Positions 1 to 7,604 of a DNA stretch of 25,669 bases are shown one piece after another. The notes below the pieces were generated by a model that did no database searches, was not told where the DNA came from, and worked only from the letters and a program-made list of their open reading frames with translations. Within the stretch, counting starts at the first letter, position 1. Each line of letters opens with the position of its first letter. The translations under genes and the position numbers were made by a program. This DNA is from CAYNNP01 sp964398215 (GTDB lineage: Bacteria; Planctomycetota; Planctomycetia; Pirellulales; Pirellulaceae): positions 1 to 25,669 of the forward strand of contig CAYNNP010000071.1 of NCBI GenBank assembly GCA_964398215.1, written 5' to 3'.

Positions 1-234
1 CAGCGCACCCGGGGTTTGCTGGTGGATTATCGATGAACGCCGAAGGTGTTCGACAAACTGCGCTGCTGTGAAACCCTTGCAGGGTTTGGGGCGGTTGATT
101 CGGGCAACGACCTGTGGTGCGCTGCGCGACCACAGGCTGTGTTGTTAAACAGCTTCGCTGTTGGATAAGCCCGTGTTTTCGAACTTTTGGGCCAAGCAGT
201 TGTGCTGGTCGGAATTTGCCGTAGCGTTCTCCGA
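1..234. other. Intergenic palindrome cluster, no gene seen
   Basis: No convincing coding frame is visible. The stretch carries three short inverted repeats in a row: AAACCC/GGGTTT at 71-76 and 82-87, CCTGTGGT/ACCACAGG at 111-118 and 129-136, and AACAG/CTGTT at 148-152 and 158-162. They lie downstream of the minus-strand gene that ends at 235. They may be a transcription end or part of a dispersed intergenic repeat; no T-run follows any of them on the minus strand, so a simple intrinsic terminator is not shown. Confidence 0.5.
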
Positions 235-1983
235 TTACTTTGACGCCAACTTATTGGTTCGCTCTGCCTTGGCTTGCTCGCGAACTTTGATGGTCAACTG
301 CCTAATCCGCTCTGCCGAATCTGGACACGCTTTCTTTAACATGCGTTGGGCACGAACTAGATTGCCAACCACTGAAGGCGGGTTTGCCTCCAAGGCGCTG
401 GCCCAACCAGATGCTAGGAATTTCGCCAATTGGTTCTCATCCCAGCCCGTGGCGGAGTCTATTTGGGTGCAATCGGATTCTGCGATCACAAACAAAGGAC
501 GGGCTCTGCCGCTTGCTTGAAACGGAGGCTGATTGGTTAGCTGACTGAGCGCTGGGCCTTCGCGAATTGGCATGACAATCGTCACGTACTGAGCCAGCAG
601 TTGGGAAGTCACGGAACTAAACGCAGGTGCTGTCCAGTGCTTGCCTTCATGCAACACGAACAAGATCGGGCGTTTATGTTCTTTGGCGTAACGCAAACGC
701 TTTGCAGCTTCGGCCAAACGTGGCGCCGCTTTGCTTACCTTTTCGCCAAGTATCTTCTCGAAGACATACTGGTAGACGTCATTCAAATGCGAAAGCGGGT
801 AGTTTGCAAAATACTCATGGACTTTGCGGTCTTTATGGCTGATCGAAGAGTACACGGCATTCTTGTGTGCTTCGGAAAGGATCTGTGTTTGCTCAACGTG
901 CGACTTTCCGATCGCTTCTTCGTAACTATTGATCGCCCAGATGGCTTCGTTCAGTAAAGTTTCCGCTTTGACCGGACCGGTCACACTGTGGATCACGCGG
1001 CCATCAGGAGTAAGGAAATAGCTGGCAACGTTGCCGCCATTCTTTTGGATTCGTCCACCCACATCAACGGCCTTGAAGTCACCAACTTGTTGATGTGCGG
1101 ATACAAAATGTTTTTCGAACAATTCACCAACGGAAGGGTCTGATAGAGCGCCCGCTCTATATTTTGAAGCGTTGTTTCAGGTGAATCCAGGAATTTTAAA
1201 ATTGCCTGAGACGTGGATCAAAAAGACTAACTTGTTCTGCTCCTTTGCCAGCTTGTATGCGTCGGCCGGAGTGTCAGTCCACTGAAGTGTTGTGTCTAGC
1301 GATGCTAAGTTTGATGTCGGACAGGTTCCGTCTGCGCAAGTGGTTGAATTGCCAGCAGCGGAAATGTCTGCCAAAGTTTTCAATGGTGAACTACCAGCGA
1401 CAGGCATTGCTTTGGGAAGGGACGCGCTGGCGAGTGTCGTTTCCTTTGGCTGGGAAACTACTGGCGAAACCACAGACGATACCAATAATGGTTCTGGGCT
1501 GGCGTGTATTGCAAACGGATCGACATCCTCGTGCGTGTAAACTGTCGCGATGGGCTGGTGATCAAGTGACTGTTGCGAACCGGCTTCAGCTTGCTCGGGA
1601 ATTTCTTCCACATACTCTGTGGCGGTCGTGCTTGCGACAAACTGAATTTCGCTAGCCAGTTCATTGTTGGCAGGCTGAAGCTCGGCGGTTTGCGTTTGCA
1701 TTTGCGAAACCGGCGTTGGAGGCTCCGGCGGTTGCGGTTTGGCCGGAGCATGCTGCGCGGTCGTTGACGCTAACTGAGTCGGTGGCTCGCTCTGATGCCA
1801 TGCAAAGAACCCCAAACCCAAGCCGATCAATACACCAACACATCCAAACGCAATCCCGCTCAAACCTCCTGGTGCGCTGCCCTGGATATCATCGATCGGC
1901 TCCACATTTTGAGTGCTTCGTAACGGAGAAACCACGGGAGGTGCCACAACTGGTGGCGGTGGGATACACCTTGAATCATTCAT
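235..1983 (-). CDS. Candidate membrane-anchored thioredoxin-like selenoprotein (in-frame UGA at codon 269)
   Basis: Read through one UGA at 1177-1179, this frame gives 582 residues; read as a stop it splits into 268 residues (1177-1983) and a TTG-started 295 residues (235-1122). The 18 codons between the UGA and that TTG are open and in the same frame. Layout: proline-rich cytoplasmic N-terminus (1-40), one membrane helix (about 41-62), a long Pro/Ser/Thr-rich linker (65-225) with a CADGTC motif at 216-221, then a thioredoxin-like domain. A beta strand LVFLIHVS (252-259) is followed by GNFKIPGFT, the UGA codon, then NNASKYRAG. NVASYFLTPDGRVIH (about 318-332) resembles the strand pair after the cis-proline in thioredoxin folds. 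A weaker second copy of the fold lies near residues 438-520, with Ser457 where the first has the UGA. A SECIS-like hairpin sits at the correct distance (1143-1160). TGA is a normal stop elsewhere in the window (for example 19298-19300). Alternatives: a nonsense mutation or two separate genes. The redox role is inferred; the substrate is unknown. Confidence 0.62.
1143..1160 (-). promoter_or_regulatory. Putative bacterial SECIS hairpin
   Basis: Read on the minus strand, ATAGAGC, loop GGGC and GCTCTAT form a perfect 7-bp stem with a 4-nt loop. The UGA codon ends at 1177 and the loop begins 23 nt further on. Published bacterial SECIS models ask for a hairpin just after the UGA, an apical loop about 16-37 nt downstream of it, and a G in the first two loop positions; all three hold here. 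The hairpin lies within coding sequence, as bacterial SECIS elements do. Binding by SelB is inferred; selA, selB, selC and selD are not in this window. Confidence 0.55.
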
Positions 1984-2319
1984 GACCTAGCCACAAAAAG
2001 AAAAGACAAACGAGTGACCGACGCATCATTGAATGTAGCAATTTCCGATCCGACAATCAAATTCACTGTGTCCAGCGTCAGGGCAATTCATGCTTCAAGC
2101 TACTCTGTTGCCAGCATCGCAGGGCAAATCACTTTTTCAAACTGCTTAAAGTAGCTCGGCTCTCCGAGCCGAGAAATCGGCAGGTCTCGGCTGGGACAGC
2201 CGAGCTACTATGTTGCCTACCTTGAAAAACTGATTTTCACTGTGCCCAGCATCGGTGCCCATGGTTTGCGTGTTTGCCTACAATCTTGCTGAAACAAAGC
2301 CCTCGTACCTAGCGAATCA
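1984..2319. other. Intergenic region between divergent genes, repeat-bearing
   Basis: This spacer separates the minus-strand candidate selenoprotein gene from the plus-strand GNAT-like gene and must hold both promoters. No tRNA or small gene is evident. Most of it is a palindromic element (2111-2254). A related fragment, CACTGTGTCCAGCGTCAGGG, sits just to its left at about 2064-2083 and resembles the right-hand end of that element. Confidence 0.5.
2111..2254. repeat. MITE-like repeat, family A copy 1, with 9-bp flanking direct repeats
   Basis: The element (2120-2245) starts CAGGGCAAATCACTTTTTC and ends near TTGAAAAACTGATTTTCAC, an imperfect terminal inverted repeat. CCAGCATCG flanks it on both sides (2111-2119 and 2246-2254), which could be a target-site duplication. 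The centre (2151-2208) is a strong compound hairpin: GTAGCTCGGCT at 2151-2161 pairs with AGCCGAGCTAC at 2198-2208. The ends match copies at 15378-15481 and 20478-20590, but the centre is different. It encodes no protein. Confidence 0.6.
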
Positions 2320-3489
2320 ATGACCCAATCAAGCAGCCCGACCGCAACCAGCCCGTCTGGCCAAGTTGAAACCTCCATCGTTGTGACCAAACGCGACCAA
2401 AAGGAATTCCTGAACTTGGAGCGAGAGATCTATCGAGATGATTCGATGTGGGTGCCGCCGCTGTGGATGATTCGCAAAGAGTCGGTCGGATTCAAACCCC
2501 ATCCCTTTTACGAAGATGCGGAACGCCAGGCTTTTATGGTTCGTCGCGGCGGCAAAGTCGTCGGGCGTGTGCTCGCGATCGTCAATCATGGACACAATCG
2601 ACGCTACGAGGAAAAGCGAGGGTTCTTTGGTTTCTATGAGTGTTTTGATGACCAGGAAGCGAGTGACCATCTGCTAACGACGGCCTGCCAGTGGTTGAAG
2701 CAACAGGGCATGACAGACGTTCGCGGCCCAGCCAACCCTAGCCTGAACTATGAATGTGGATTGCAAATCGACGCCTTCGACACACCGCCAACGTTCATGA
2801 TTCCGCACAATCGTGACTACTACCCGACTCTGATTGAAAATTTTGGTTTTACAAAAACACAAGACCTGCATAGCTACCAGGCCAGTATCGAAATCCTGAA
2901 CGACATTGATCCAAAACTAAAGTTCGTGATCGACGAAGCGACTAGACGGTTTCGTGTGAGCTGTCGCCCAATCAGCCGAAAGAACTTCATTGCTGACGTG
3001 CGAGAATTCCTGAACGTCTATAACTTGTCGCTCGAAAGGACGTGGGGCTATGTTCCGATGAGCGAATCGGAAGTGGATCAGATGGCAAAAGGGCTGAAGT
3101 ATTTGATTGTTCCAGACCTTACAAGCATCGCTGAAATCGACGGCAAGTGTGTCGGCAGCGGTTTCGGTTTGCTGGATTACAACGAAGTGATCGGAAAGAT
3201 CGGAGGCAAGTTGTTTCCCTTTGGCTGGATCAAACTGTTGTTGCACAAGAAAAACATCAAACGCCTGCGCCTGATCAGCACCAATGTGTTGCCCGAATAC
3301 CAAAAATGGGGACTGGGTTTAGTAACGCTCGCACCTTTGCTGCCGCATGCGATTAACGGCGGCATCGAAGTTGGCGAGTTTTCGTGGGTCCTAGAATCCA
3401 ATCATCTTTCTCGCGGAACCATCGAGCGTGGCGGCGCGACGCGGTTCAAGACTCACCGGATCTATGATCGAGAACTGAACGACATCTAG
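2320..3489 (+). CDS. GNAT-like N-acetyltransferase superfamily protein
   Basis: A 389-residue soluble protein with no signal peptide or membrane segment. The opening 17 residues are low-complexity Ser/Thr/Pro; the domain proper begins near residue 20. The N-terminal half (about 25-110, with WVPPLW and GRVLAIVNHGHN) and the C-terminal half (about 270-370, with SIAEIDGKCVGSGFGLLDYNE and a later NVLPEYQKWGLG) both look like GNAT folds. The NVLPEYQKWGLG stretch fits the acetyl-CoA pyrophosphate loop region of GNAT enzymes. PANPSLNYECGL in the middle is characteristic of a conserved bacterial family of about 390 residues annotated only as GNAT-like. The substrate is not known. It is a single gene on this strand, convergent with nrdJ. 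The fold call is fairly sure; the reaction is inference. Confidence 0.75.
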   Translation: MTQSSSPTATSPSGQVETSIVVTKRDQKEFLNLEREIYRDDSMWVPPLWMIRKESVGFKPHPFYEDAERQAFMVRRGGKVVGRVLAIVNHGHNRRYEEKRGFFGFYECFDDQEASDHLLTTACQWLKQQGMTDVRGPANPSLNYECGLQIDAFDTPPTFMIPHNRDYYPTLIENFGFTKTQDLHSYQASIEILNDIDPKLKFVIDEATRRFRVSCRPISRKNFIADVREFLNVYNLSLERTWGYVPMSESEVDQMAKGLKYLIVPDLTSIAEIDGKCVGSGFGLLDYNEVIGKIGGKLFPFGWIKLLLHKKNIKRLRLISTNVLPEYQKWGLGLVTLAPLLPHAINGGIEVGEFSWVLESNHLSRGTIERGGATRFKTHRIYDRELNDI

Positions 3490-3505
3490 ACCGCCAAAAC
3501 GCAAA

Positions 3506-3536
3506 CGAGCGAGTGAATCTTTGATCCACTCGCTCG
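3506..3536. terminator. Probable shared hairpin terminator between convergent genes
   Basis: CGAGCGAGTG (3506-3515) and CACTCGCTCG (3527-3536) form a perfect 10-bp stem with an 11-nt loop, 17 bp past the GNAT-like stop. On the minus strand it is followed by TTTGCGTTTTGG, a T-rich but imperfect tract, so it could end nrdJ transcripts; on plus no T-run follows. Confidence 0.45.
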
Positions 3537-3570
3537 CGTGTCGTGCTGAAAATCACTGCCAACTTTGGAC

Positions 3571-3641
3571 GCAGCTGGATTCGCCAGAATTCAGGCCGGT
3601 TGGTGAAAACCGAAGTCTGGCGACTCCGGCTACGGCCTGAA
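3571..3641. repeat. Palindromic repeat, family B copy 1 (compact form)
   Basis: GCAGCTGGATTCGCCAGAAT begins the left module (3571-3601) and CCGAAGTCTGGCGACTCCGG lies in the right module (3607-3634). The first 22 bases of the left module, reverse-complemented, match 18 of 22 bases of the right, so the unit folds into a hairpin. Both modules recur at 25403-25433 and 25619-25646, where about 185 bp lie between them. It sits just downstream of nrdJ. Confidence 0.6.
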
Positions 3642-3654
3642 CCACAGTCCTTGG

Positions 3655-6600
3655 TTAACTGCAGCCCATGCTGGCACCACAGTTATGGCACAAGTAGCAG
3701 TTGCCGTTGCGAACAGTGATGCTACCGCAGTTGTCACAACTTGGCGCGTCCATTTGGAATCGAGCGAACTGGTCACCACGACTCGCGTCCTTGGCCGAAC
3801 TGCTTTTCGAGGTTTCGACGTGACCGTTTCCATTTCCGTTGGACGATGACTCACTGAGGCTTGCCAACAAAGTCGCACGCTCAGCCAAGGCGACTGCAGC
3901 GCCCGCGTCCTGCTTCAAACCTTCCATCACTGGACTCGTCGAACCGGAATCATCGGGGCCGTTGCCCGTGTTGATTTGTTCGACCGCAGGGCCAGCGTCA
4001 GCGCCGCTCATGAAGGTCAATCCCAACCATCGAGCGATATAGTCAACGACACTCTTTGCGATTCGAATGTCCTTGTTGGACGTGTGCCCCATGGGCTCGA
4101 ATCGAGTATGGCTGAACTTGTTCACCAACACCTCGAGAGGTACGCCATATTGCAGAGCAATTGAAAGCGCGGTCCCAAAGCTGTCCATGATACCGCCGAT
4201 CGTGGAGCCTTCTTTGGCCATCGTGATGAAGATTTCGCCAGGCCGCCCATCGGGATAAAGTCCGACGCACAGATAGCCTTCGTGACCAGTGATCGAAAAC
4301 TTGTGAGTGAGACTCTGACGCGTATCAGGCAACCGTTCACGACGTGGTTTGTAGACAATCTTTTCAGTTGTTCCACCTGTTGCCACGCCCGCAGAATCTT
4401 CGTCTTCATCGGATGACGTATTCAGCGGCTGAGATTGCTTGCTGCCATCGCGGTAGATCGCTAGAGCTTTCAATCCCAGTTCCCAACCCCAGTAATAGGC
4501 GTCGGCGATGTCTTCCGGTGTAACATCGTTTGGCATATTCACGGTCTTGCTGATCGCACCGGACAAGAACGGCTGAGCAGCAGCCATCATGGTCACGTGT
4601 GCTTGCCAAGCGATGCTGCGAACACCATTGGCAGGCTGGAAGGCACAATCAAAGACGGCCAAGTGCTCCGTTTTCAGTTCCGGTGCACCTTCGATCGTAT
4701 CGTTCTCGTCAATGAATTTCAGGATCGCTTCGATTTGCGGTGCCGAGTAACCAAGTTTTTCTAGACCGCGTGCAACTGTTTGGTTGACGATTTTCAGCAT
4801 CCCGCCGCCAGCAAGCTGCTTGTATTTCACCAACGCGATATCGGGTTCGATTCCGGTTGTGTCACAGTCCATCATGAAACTGATCGTGCCGGTGGGAGCC
4901 AACACAGTTGCTTGCGCGTTCCGGAAACCGTACTTTTCACCGATCGCAAGAACATCGTCCCAGAGTTCTTTCGCTGCGAGTTTCAGTTCAGCAGGACCTT
5001 CATCAGCGATCTCGTCGCATGCCTTGCGGTGCATTTGCATGACGCTCAACATCGGTTTTTCGTTCGAGCTGTATCCATCGAACGGGCCGACCACACTGGC
5101 TAGTTCAGCACTCGTTCGGTTGGCTTCACCGTGCAGCAACGCGGTTAGCGATCCAGACATGCCACGAGCGGAATCGCTGTCGTATGGAATCCCGTTGGAC
5201 ATCATCACTGCGCCCAAATTGCTGTAGCCCAGTCCCAGAGGACGATACCGATGGCTATTACGAGCGATCGGCTCGGTTGGGTAACTGGCGTGATCGACTA
5301 AGATTTCTTGGGCAATGAAGAACAGTCGGCAAGCTGCTCGGAATCGCTTGACGTCAAAAGCTCCGTCTTCGCTAGTGAACTTCATCAGGTTGATTGAAGC
5401 CAGGTTGCAAGCGGTATCGTCCAAGAACATGTATTCGCTGCAAGGATTCGATGCGTTGATCGGACCGCTGTTGGGACACGTGTGCCACTTGTTGATCGTG
5501 GTGTCGTACTGAACCCCTGGATCGCCGCAGTTCCAAGCACACTCGGCCATACTGTTAAGCAATTCTTTGGCATCGTAAACGGGAGCATCGCCGGAGGATT
5601 TTTCACTAATCCAACGTGTCTGCCATGGCTTGCTGTCGCGGATCGCTTCCATGTAGTCGTCGGTCAAACGAACGGACAAGTTGGCGTTTTGGAAACAAAC
5701 GCTGCTGTACGCCTCACCGTTGAAGTTCGATTCGTAGCCTTCACGAATCAGCGAGTGAGCCTTTTGTTCTTCGCGCCATTTGCACTCGATGAATTCCAAA
5801 ACATCCGGGTGCCAGACTTTCAGCGACTGCATTTTGGCCGCACGCCGAGTCTTGCCGCCACTTTTCACGACGCCGGCGATCGAATCGTAAACACGCATGA
5901 ATGACAGCGGACCCGATGGAGTACCGCCACCAGAGAGTTTTTCACGCTGACTGCGAATGGTTGATAGGTCAGTCCCCGTTCCGCTACCGAACTTGAACAG
6001 CATCGCTTCGCTGCAAGCCAGTCGCATGATGTCTTCCATGTTGTCATTGACTGACTGGATGAAACATGCAGATCCTTGCGGATATTCGTAAGGATTCTCT
6101 GGCTGTTCGGTGTCCCCGCGAGACTCGTCCCAACGCCAATTACACTTGGTGCCTTCAACGCCATACTGATTGAACAAACCAACATTGAACCAAACCGGGC
6201 TGTTGAACGCACCGTATTGATGCAAGCACAACCAAGTCAGGTCGCGATAAAATGCGTCGCCGTCGGCCGCCGAGTCAAAGTAACCGTCTTCGAGTCCCCA
6301 GTCGGCGATCGTGCGTGTCACACGGTGGATCAATTGACGAACACTACGCTCGCGCTCGTTTGGGTTCTTGGGGTCGCCATAAAAGTACTTGCTGACAACA
6401 ACATTGGTTGCCAGTTGTGACCAATCCGACGGGACTTCGCAATTGTTTTGCTCAAAAAGTGCATTGCCATTTTCATCCTTGATCGCCGCACTTCGCAAAT
6501 CCCACTGCGATGTCTCGAACGGTGTGCGGTTGTCTTGAGGACAGAAAGTAGGCTTAATCACCAAGCCTGGGCGGTTTCCACGAAGCTTGTTACCAAGCTT

Positions 6601-6699
6601 TCGCTGTGCGTAGTCCAAACCGAACTCGGAATTGACTTTTTCCAAAGCCGGGTCGGCGGTCGAAGATTGAGTGTTTGAAGAAGGCATAACGGTTGCCAT
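3655..6699 (-). CDS. nrdJ: Adenosylcobalamin-dependent (class II) ribonucleotide reductase
   Basis: A 1014-residue enzyme reducing ribonucleotides to deoxyribonucleotides with an AdoCbl-generated thiyl radical. GSGTGTDLSTIRS (238-250) is a class II hallmark. Catalytic residues fall where expected: Cys212 (ACFIQ) and Cys431 (TACNLASINL) as the reducible pair, and N418-P-C420-S-E422 for the radical Cys with its Asn and Glu. PTGTISFMMDCDTTGIEPD and SGAISKTVNMP follow in the barrel. The C-terminus is a Cys-rich tail with CDNC (988-991), CYLCHNC (1001-1007) and a penultimate Cys1013, matching the zinc-binding/redox tail of long NrdJ proteins. Between barrel and tail is a lower-complexity Ser/Asn/Gly-rich linker. 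The ATG start is supported by CAGGAG about 11 nt upstream. I could not find a cobalamin riboswitch in front. No other nrd genes are seen. It appears monocistronic. Confidence 0.97.
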   Translation of the reverse strand: MATVMPSSNTQSSTADPALEKVNSEFGLDYAQRKLGNKLRGNRPGLVIKPTFCPQDNRTPFETSQWDLRSAAIKDENGNALFEQNNCEVPSDWSQLATNVVVSKYFYGDPKNPNERERSVRQLIHRVTRTIADWGLEDGYFDSAADGDAFYRDLTWLCLHQYGAFNSPVWFNVGLFNQYGVEGTKCNWRWDESRGDTEQPENPYEYPQGSACFIQSVNDNMEDIMRLACSEAMLFKFGSGTGTDLSTIRSQREKLSGGGTPSGPLSFMRVYDSIAGVVKSGGKTRRAAKMQSLKVWHPDVLEFIECKWREEQKAHSLIREGYESNFNGEAYSSVCFQNANLSVRLTDDYMEAIRDSKPWQTRWISEKSSGDAPVYDAKELLNSMAECAWNCGDPGVQYDTTINKWHTCPNSGPINASNPCSEYMFLDDTACNLASINLMKFTSEDGAFDVKRFRAACRLFFIAQEILVDHASYPTEPIARNSHRYRPLGLGYSNLGAVMMSNGIPYDSDSARGMSGSLTALLHGEANRTSAELASVVGPFDGYSSNEKPMLSVMQMHRKACDEIADEGPAELKLAAKELWDDVLAIGEKYGFRNAQATVLAPTGTISFMMDCDTTGIEPDIALVKYKQLAGGGMLKIVNQTVARGLEKLGYSAPQIEAILKFIDENDTIEGAPELKTEHLAVFDCAFQPANGVRSIAWQAHVTMMAAAQPFLSGAISKTVNMPNDVTPEDIADAYYWGWELGLKALAIYRDGSKQSQPLNTSSDEDEDSAGVATGGTTEKIVYKPRRERLPDTRQSLTHKFSITGHEGYLCVGLYPDGRPGEIFITMAKEGSTIGGIMDSFGTALSIALQYGVPLEVLVNKFSHTRFEPMGHTSNKDIRIAKSVVDYIARWLGLTFMSGADAGPAVEQINTGNGPDDSGSTSPVMEGLKQDAGAAVALAERATLLASLSESSSNGNGNGHVETSKSSSAKDASRGDQFARFQMDAPSCDNCGSITVRNGNCYLCHNCGASMGCS

Positions 6700-7080
6700 A
6701 ACTCTGAAGACTCCTGTGTCATCCGTGTGCGCGAATAGCTACTAAGGTGATGTCGCAACCTTGCGAAACAGCCAATAACGCGCGTTGATAAAGTAAGAAA
6801 ACGGGGGTTCGTCGCCCGAGCAAAGTGCGTAATTGATAAGTGGGTTTCATTTTGGCGTCCTTTCCTAACCCGATGATGCATCCAGTGCATTGAAAGCACT
6901 ACCCGTAGTGAGAATTCATAGAACAAACAACTACATGTGGGCGACGGGGTGGAATCTTAGGGTTTCCAATCGGCCTGTCAATGTAGAACCTGAACGGGCA
7001 TCTAAACCCTTTGCTCTGAACCATTTGCGACCCGAATCGGCTTCCGGCCTCTGATCGAAATGGCGCCCAATTCGCTGACG

Positions 7081-7105
7081 TAAACCCTGTATTCATTAGG
7101 GTTTA
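7081..7105. promoter_or_regulatory. TAAACCCT/AGGGTTTA hairpin, candidate operator
   Basis: TAAACCCT (7081-7088) and AGGGTTTA (7098-7105) are perfect inverted copies separated by 9 nt. The same octamer recurs at 7003-7010 and nearly at 6958-6965, all upstream of nrdJ. The repeated spacing-independent octamer suggests a protein-binding site; it does not match the NrdR box I know (ACACwATATATwGTGT). Confidence 0.25.
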
Positions 7106-7256
7106 GTAAAGATTTAAAGTGCTCCGGCGTGTACCTCCGCTCACCAAGATCGGTTGCTGTTTTTTAAGAAAGTTTTTCACCCAGATGTACAGCTAGGTAA
7201 AAGGGGTTAGTTGGGTCTGGTTTGCGTCAGGGGCCGCGATGAAGGACGGCTCTTGG

Positions 7257-7391
7257 TGTAGGCCGGACCGAGCAAACGCTGTAATTGCCGGAACTTCGGA
7301 CGCAAGTAGAAACGTCGATGATAGTGTGAGCTCTGCGACACAATGGAGGCGTTTGCGCTGTTCCGGCACGGATCGCTTGGTCCGGCCTACA
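7257..7391. repeat. Dispersed repeat, family C copy 1 (inverted arms)
   Basis: The left arm (7257-7299, starting TGTAGGCCGGACCGAGCAAA) and the right arm (7360-7391, ending CTTGGTCCGGCCTACA) are imperfect inverted copies around a unique 60-bp centre. The left arm, reverse-complemented, matches 16370-16412 at 39 of 43 positions by hand alignment. No protein is encoded. Confidence 0.55.
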
Positions 7392-7460
7392 AACTGAGCC
7401 TGGACCACAACTTCATCGCCAGCAGCCACGATGAAACGCGTTTTAGAGCTGCGCCTTCCT

Positions 7461-7530
7461 GGTAACCCGACGCGTGAGCGAGGGACCGAATCAATCGTGA
7501 CTCGGTCCCTCGCTCACGCGTCGGGTTACC
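7461..7530. repeat. Perfect 29-bp inverted repeat
   Basis: Arm 7461-7489 (starting GGTAACCCGACGCGTGAGCG) is exactly complementary to 7502-7530, with a 12-nt loop. It would form a very stable cruciform or RNA hairpin. It lies 75 bp upstream of the plus-strand gene at 7605. No T-run follows, so it is more like a mobile palindromic repeat than a terminator. Confidence 0.75.
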
Positions 7531-7604
7531 AAAATCACTCAACTGCCAAACTGCGGGTACCCACGTAAACTACGGTAGACTGTCTGCGAACATGCCCTTT
7601 GGTG

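Larger units (their letters stand above)
6700..7598. other. 900-bp intergenic region upstream of nrdJ, with repeats and candidate operators
   Basis: No gene is supported here; short frames present have no family resemblance. Near nrdJ is a palindrome CACTAC-CC-GTAGTG (6897-6910). The octamer TAAACCCT, or its complement, appears at 7003-7010, 7081-7088 and 7098-7105, with a partial TAGGGTTT at 6958-6965; the 7081/7098 pair forms an 8-bp hairpin. Further out are the family C repeat (7257-7391) and a perfect 29-bp inverted repeat (7461-7530). Regulation of nrdJ by these sites is speculative. Confidence 0.45.

Noticed and set aside
235..1122. Separate 295-residue gene starting at TTG 1122
   Set aside because: The start lies inside a thioredoxin-like domain, has no ribosome binding site that I can see, and the frame is continuous with the upstream half apart from one UGA.
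1177..1179. UGA read as Trp through an altered genetic code
   Set aside because: Other clear genes in the window end in TGA (mlaE, the acyltransferase, the TPR/alpha-CTD gene), so TGA is a working stop.
4784..5227. Open frames antisense to nrdJ, including 147 and 140 residues
   Set aside because: They lie wholly within conserved nrdJ sequence and show no motif of their own.
6700..7140. Cobalamin riboswitch upstream of nrdJ
   Set aside because: I could not find a convincing B12 box on the minus strand; the nearest candidate around 6885 lacks the core. A covariance-model search would be decisive.
7461..7530. CRISPR array or attachment site
   Set aside because: It is a single perfect inverted repeat with no regular spaced direct repeats, no cas genes and no integrase nearby.
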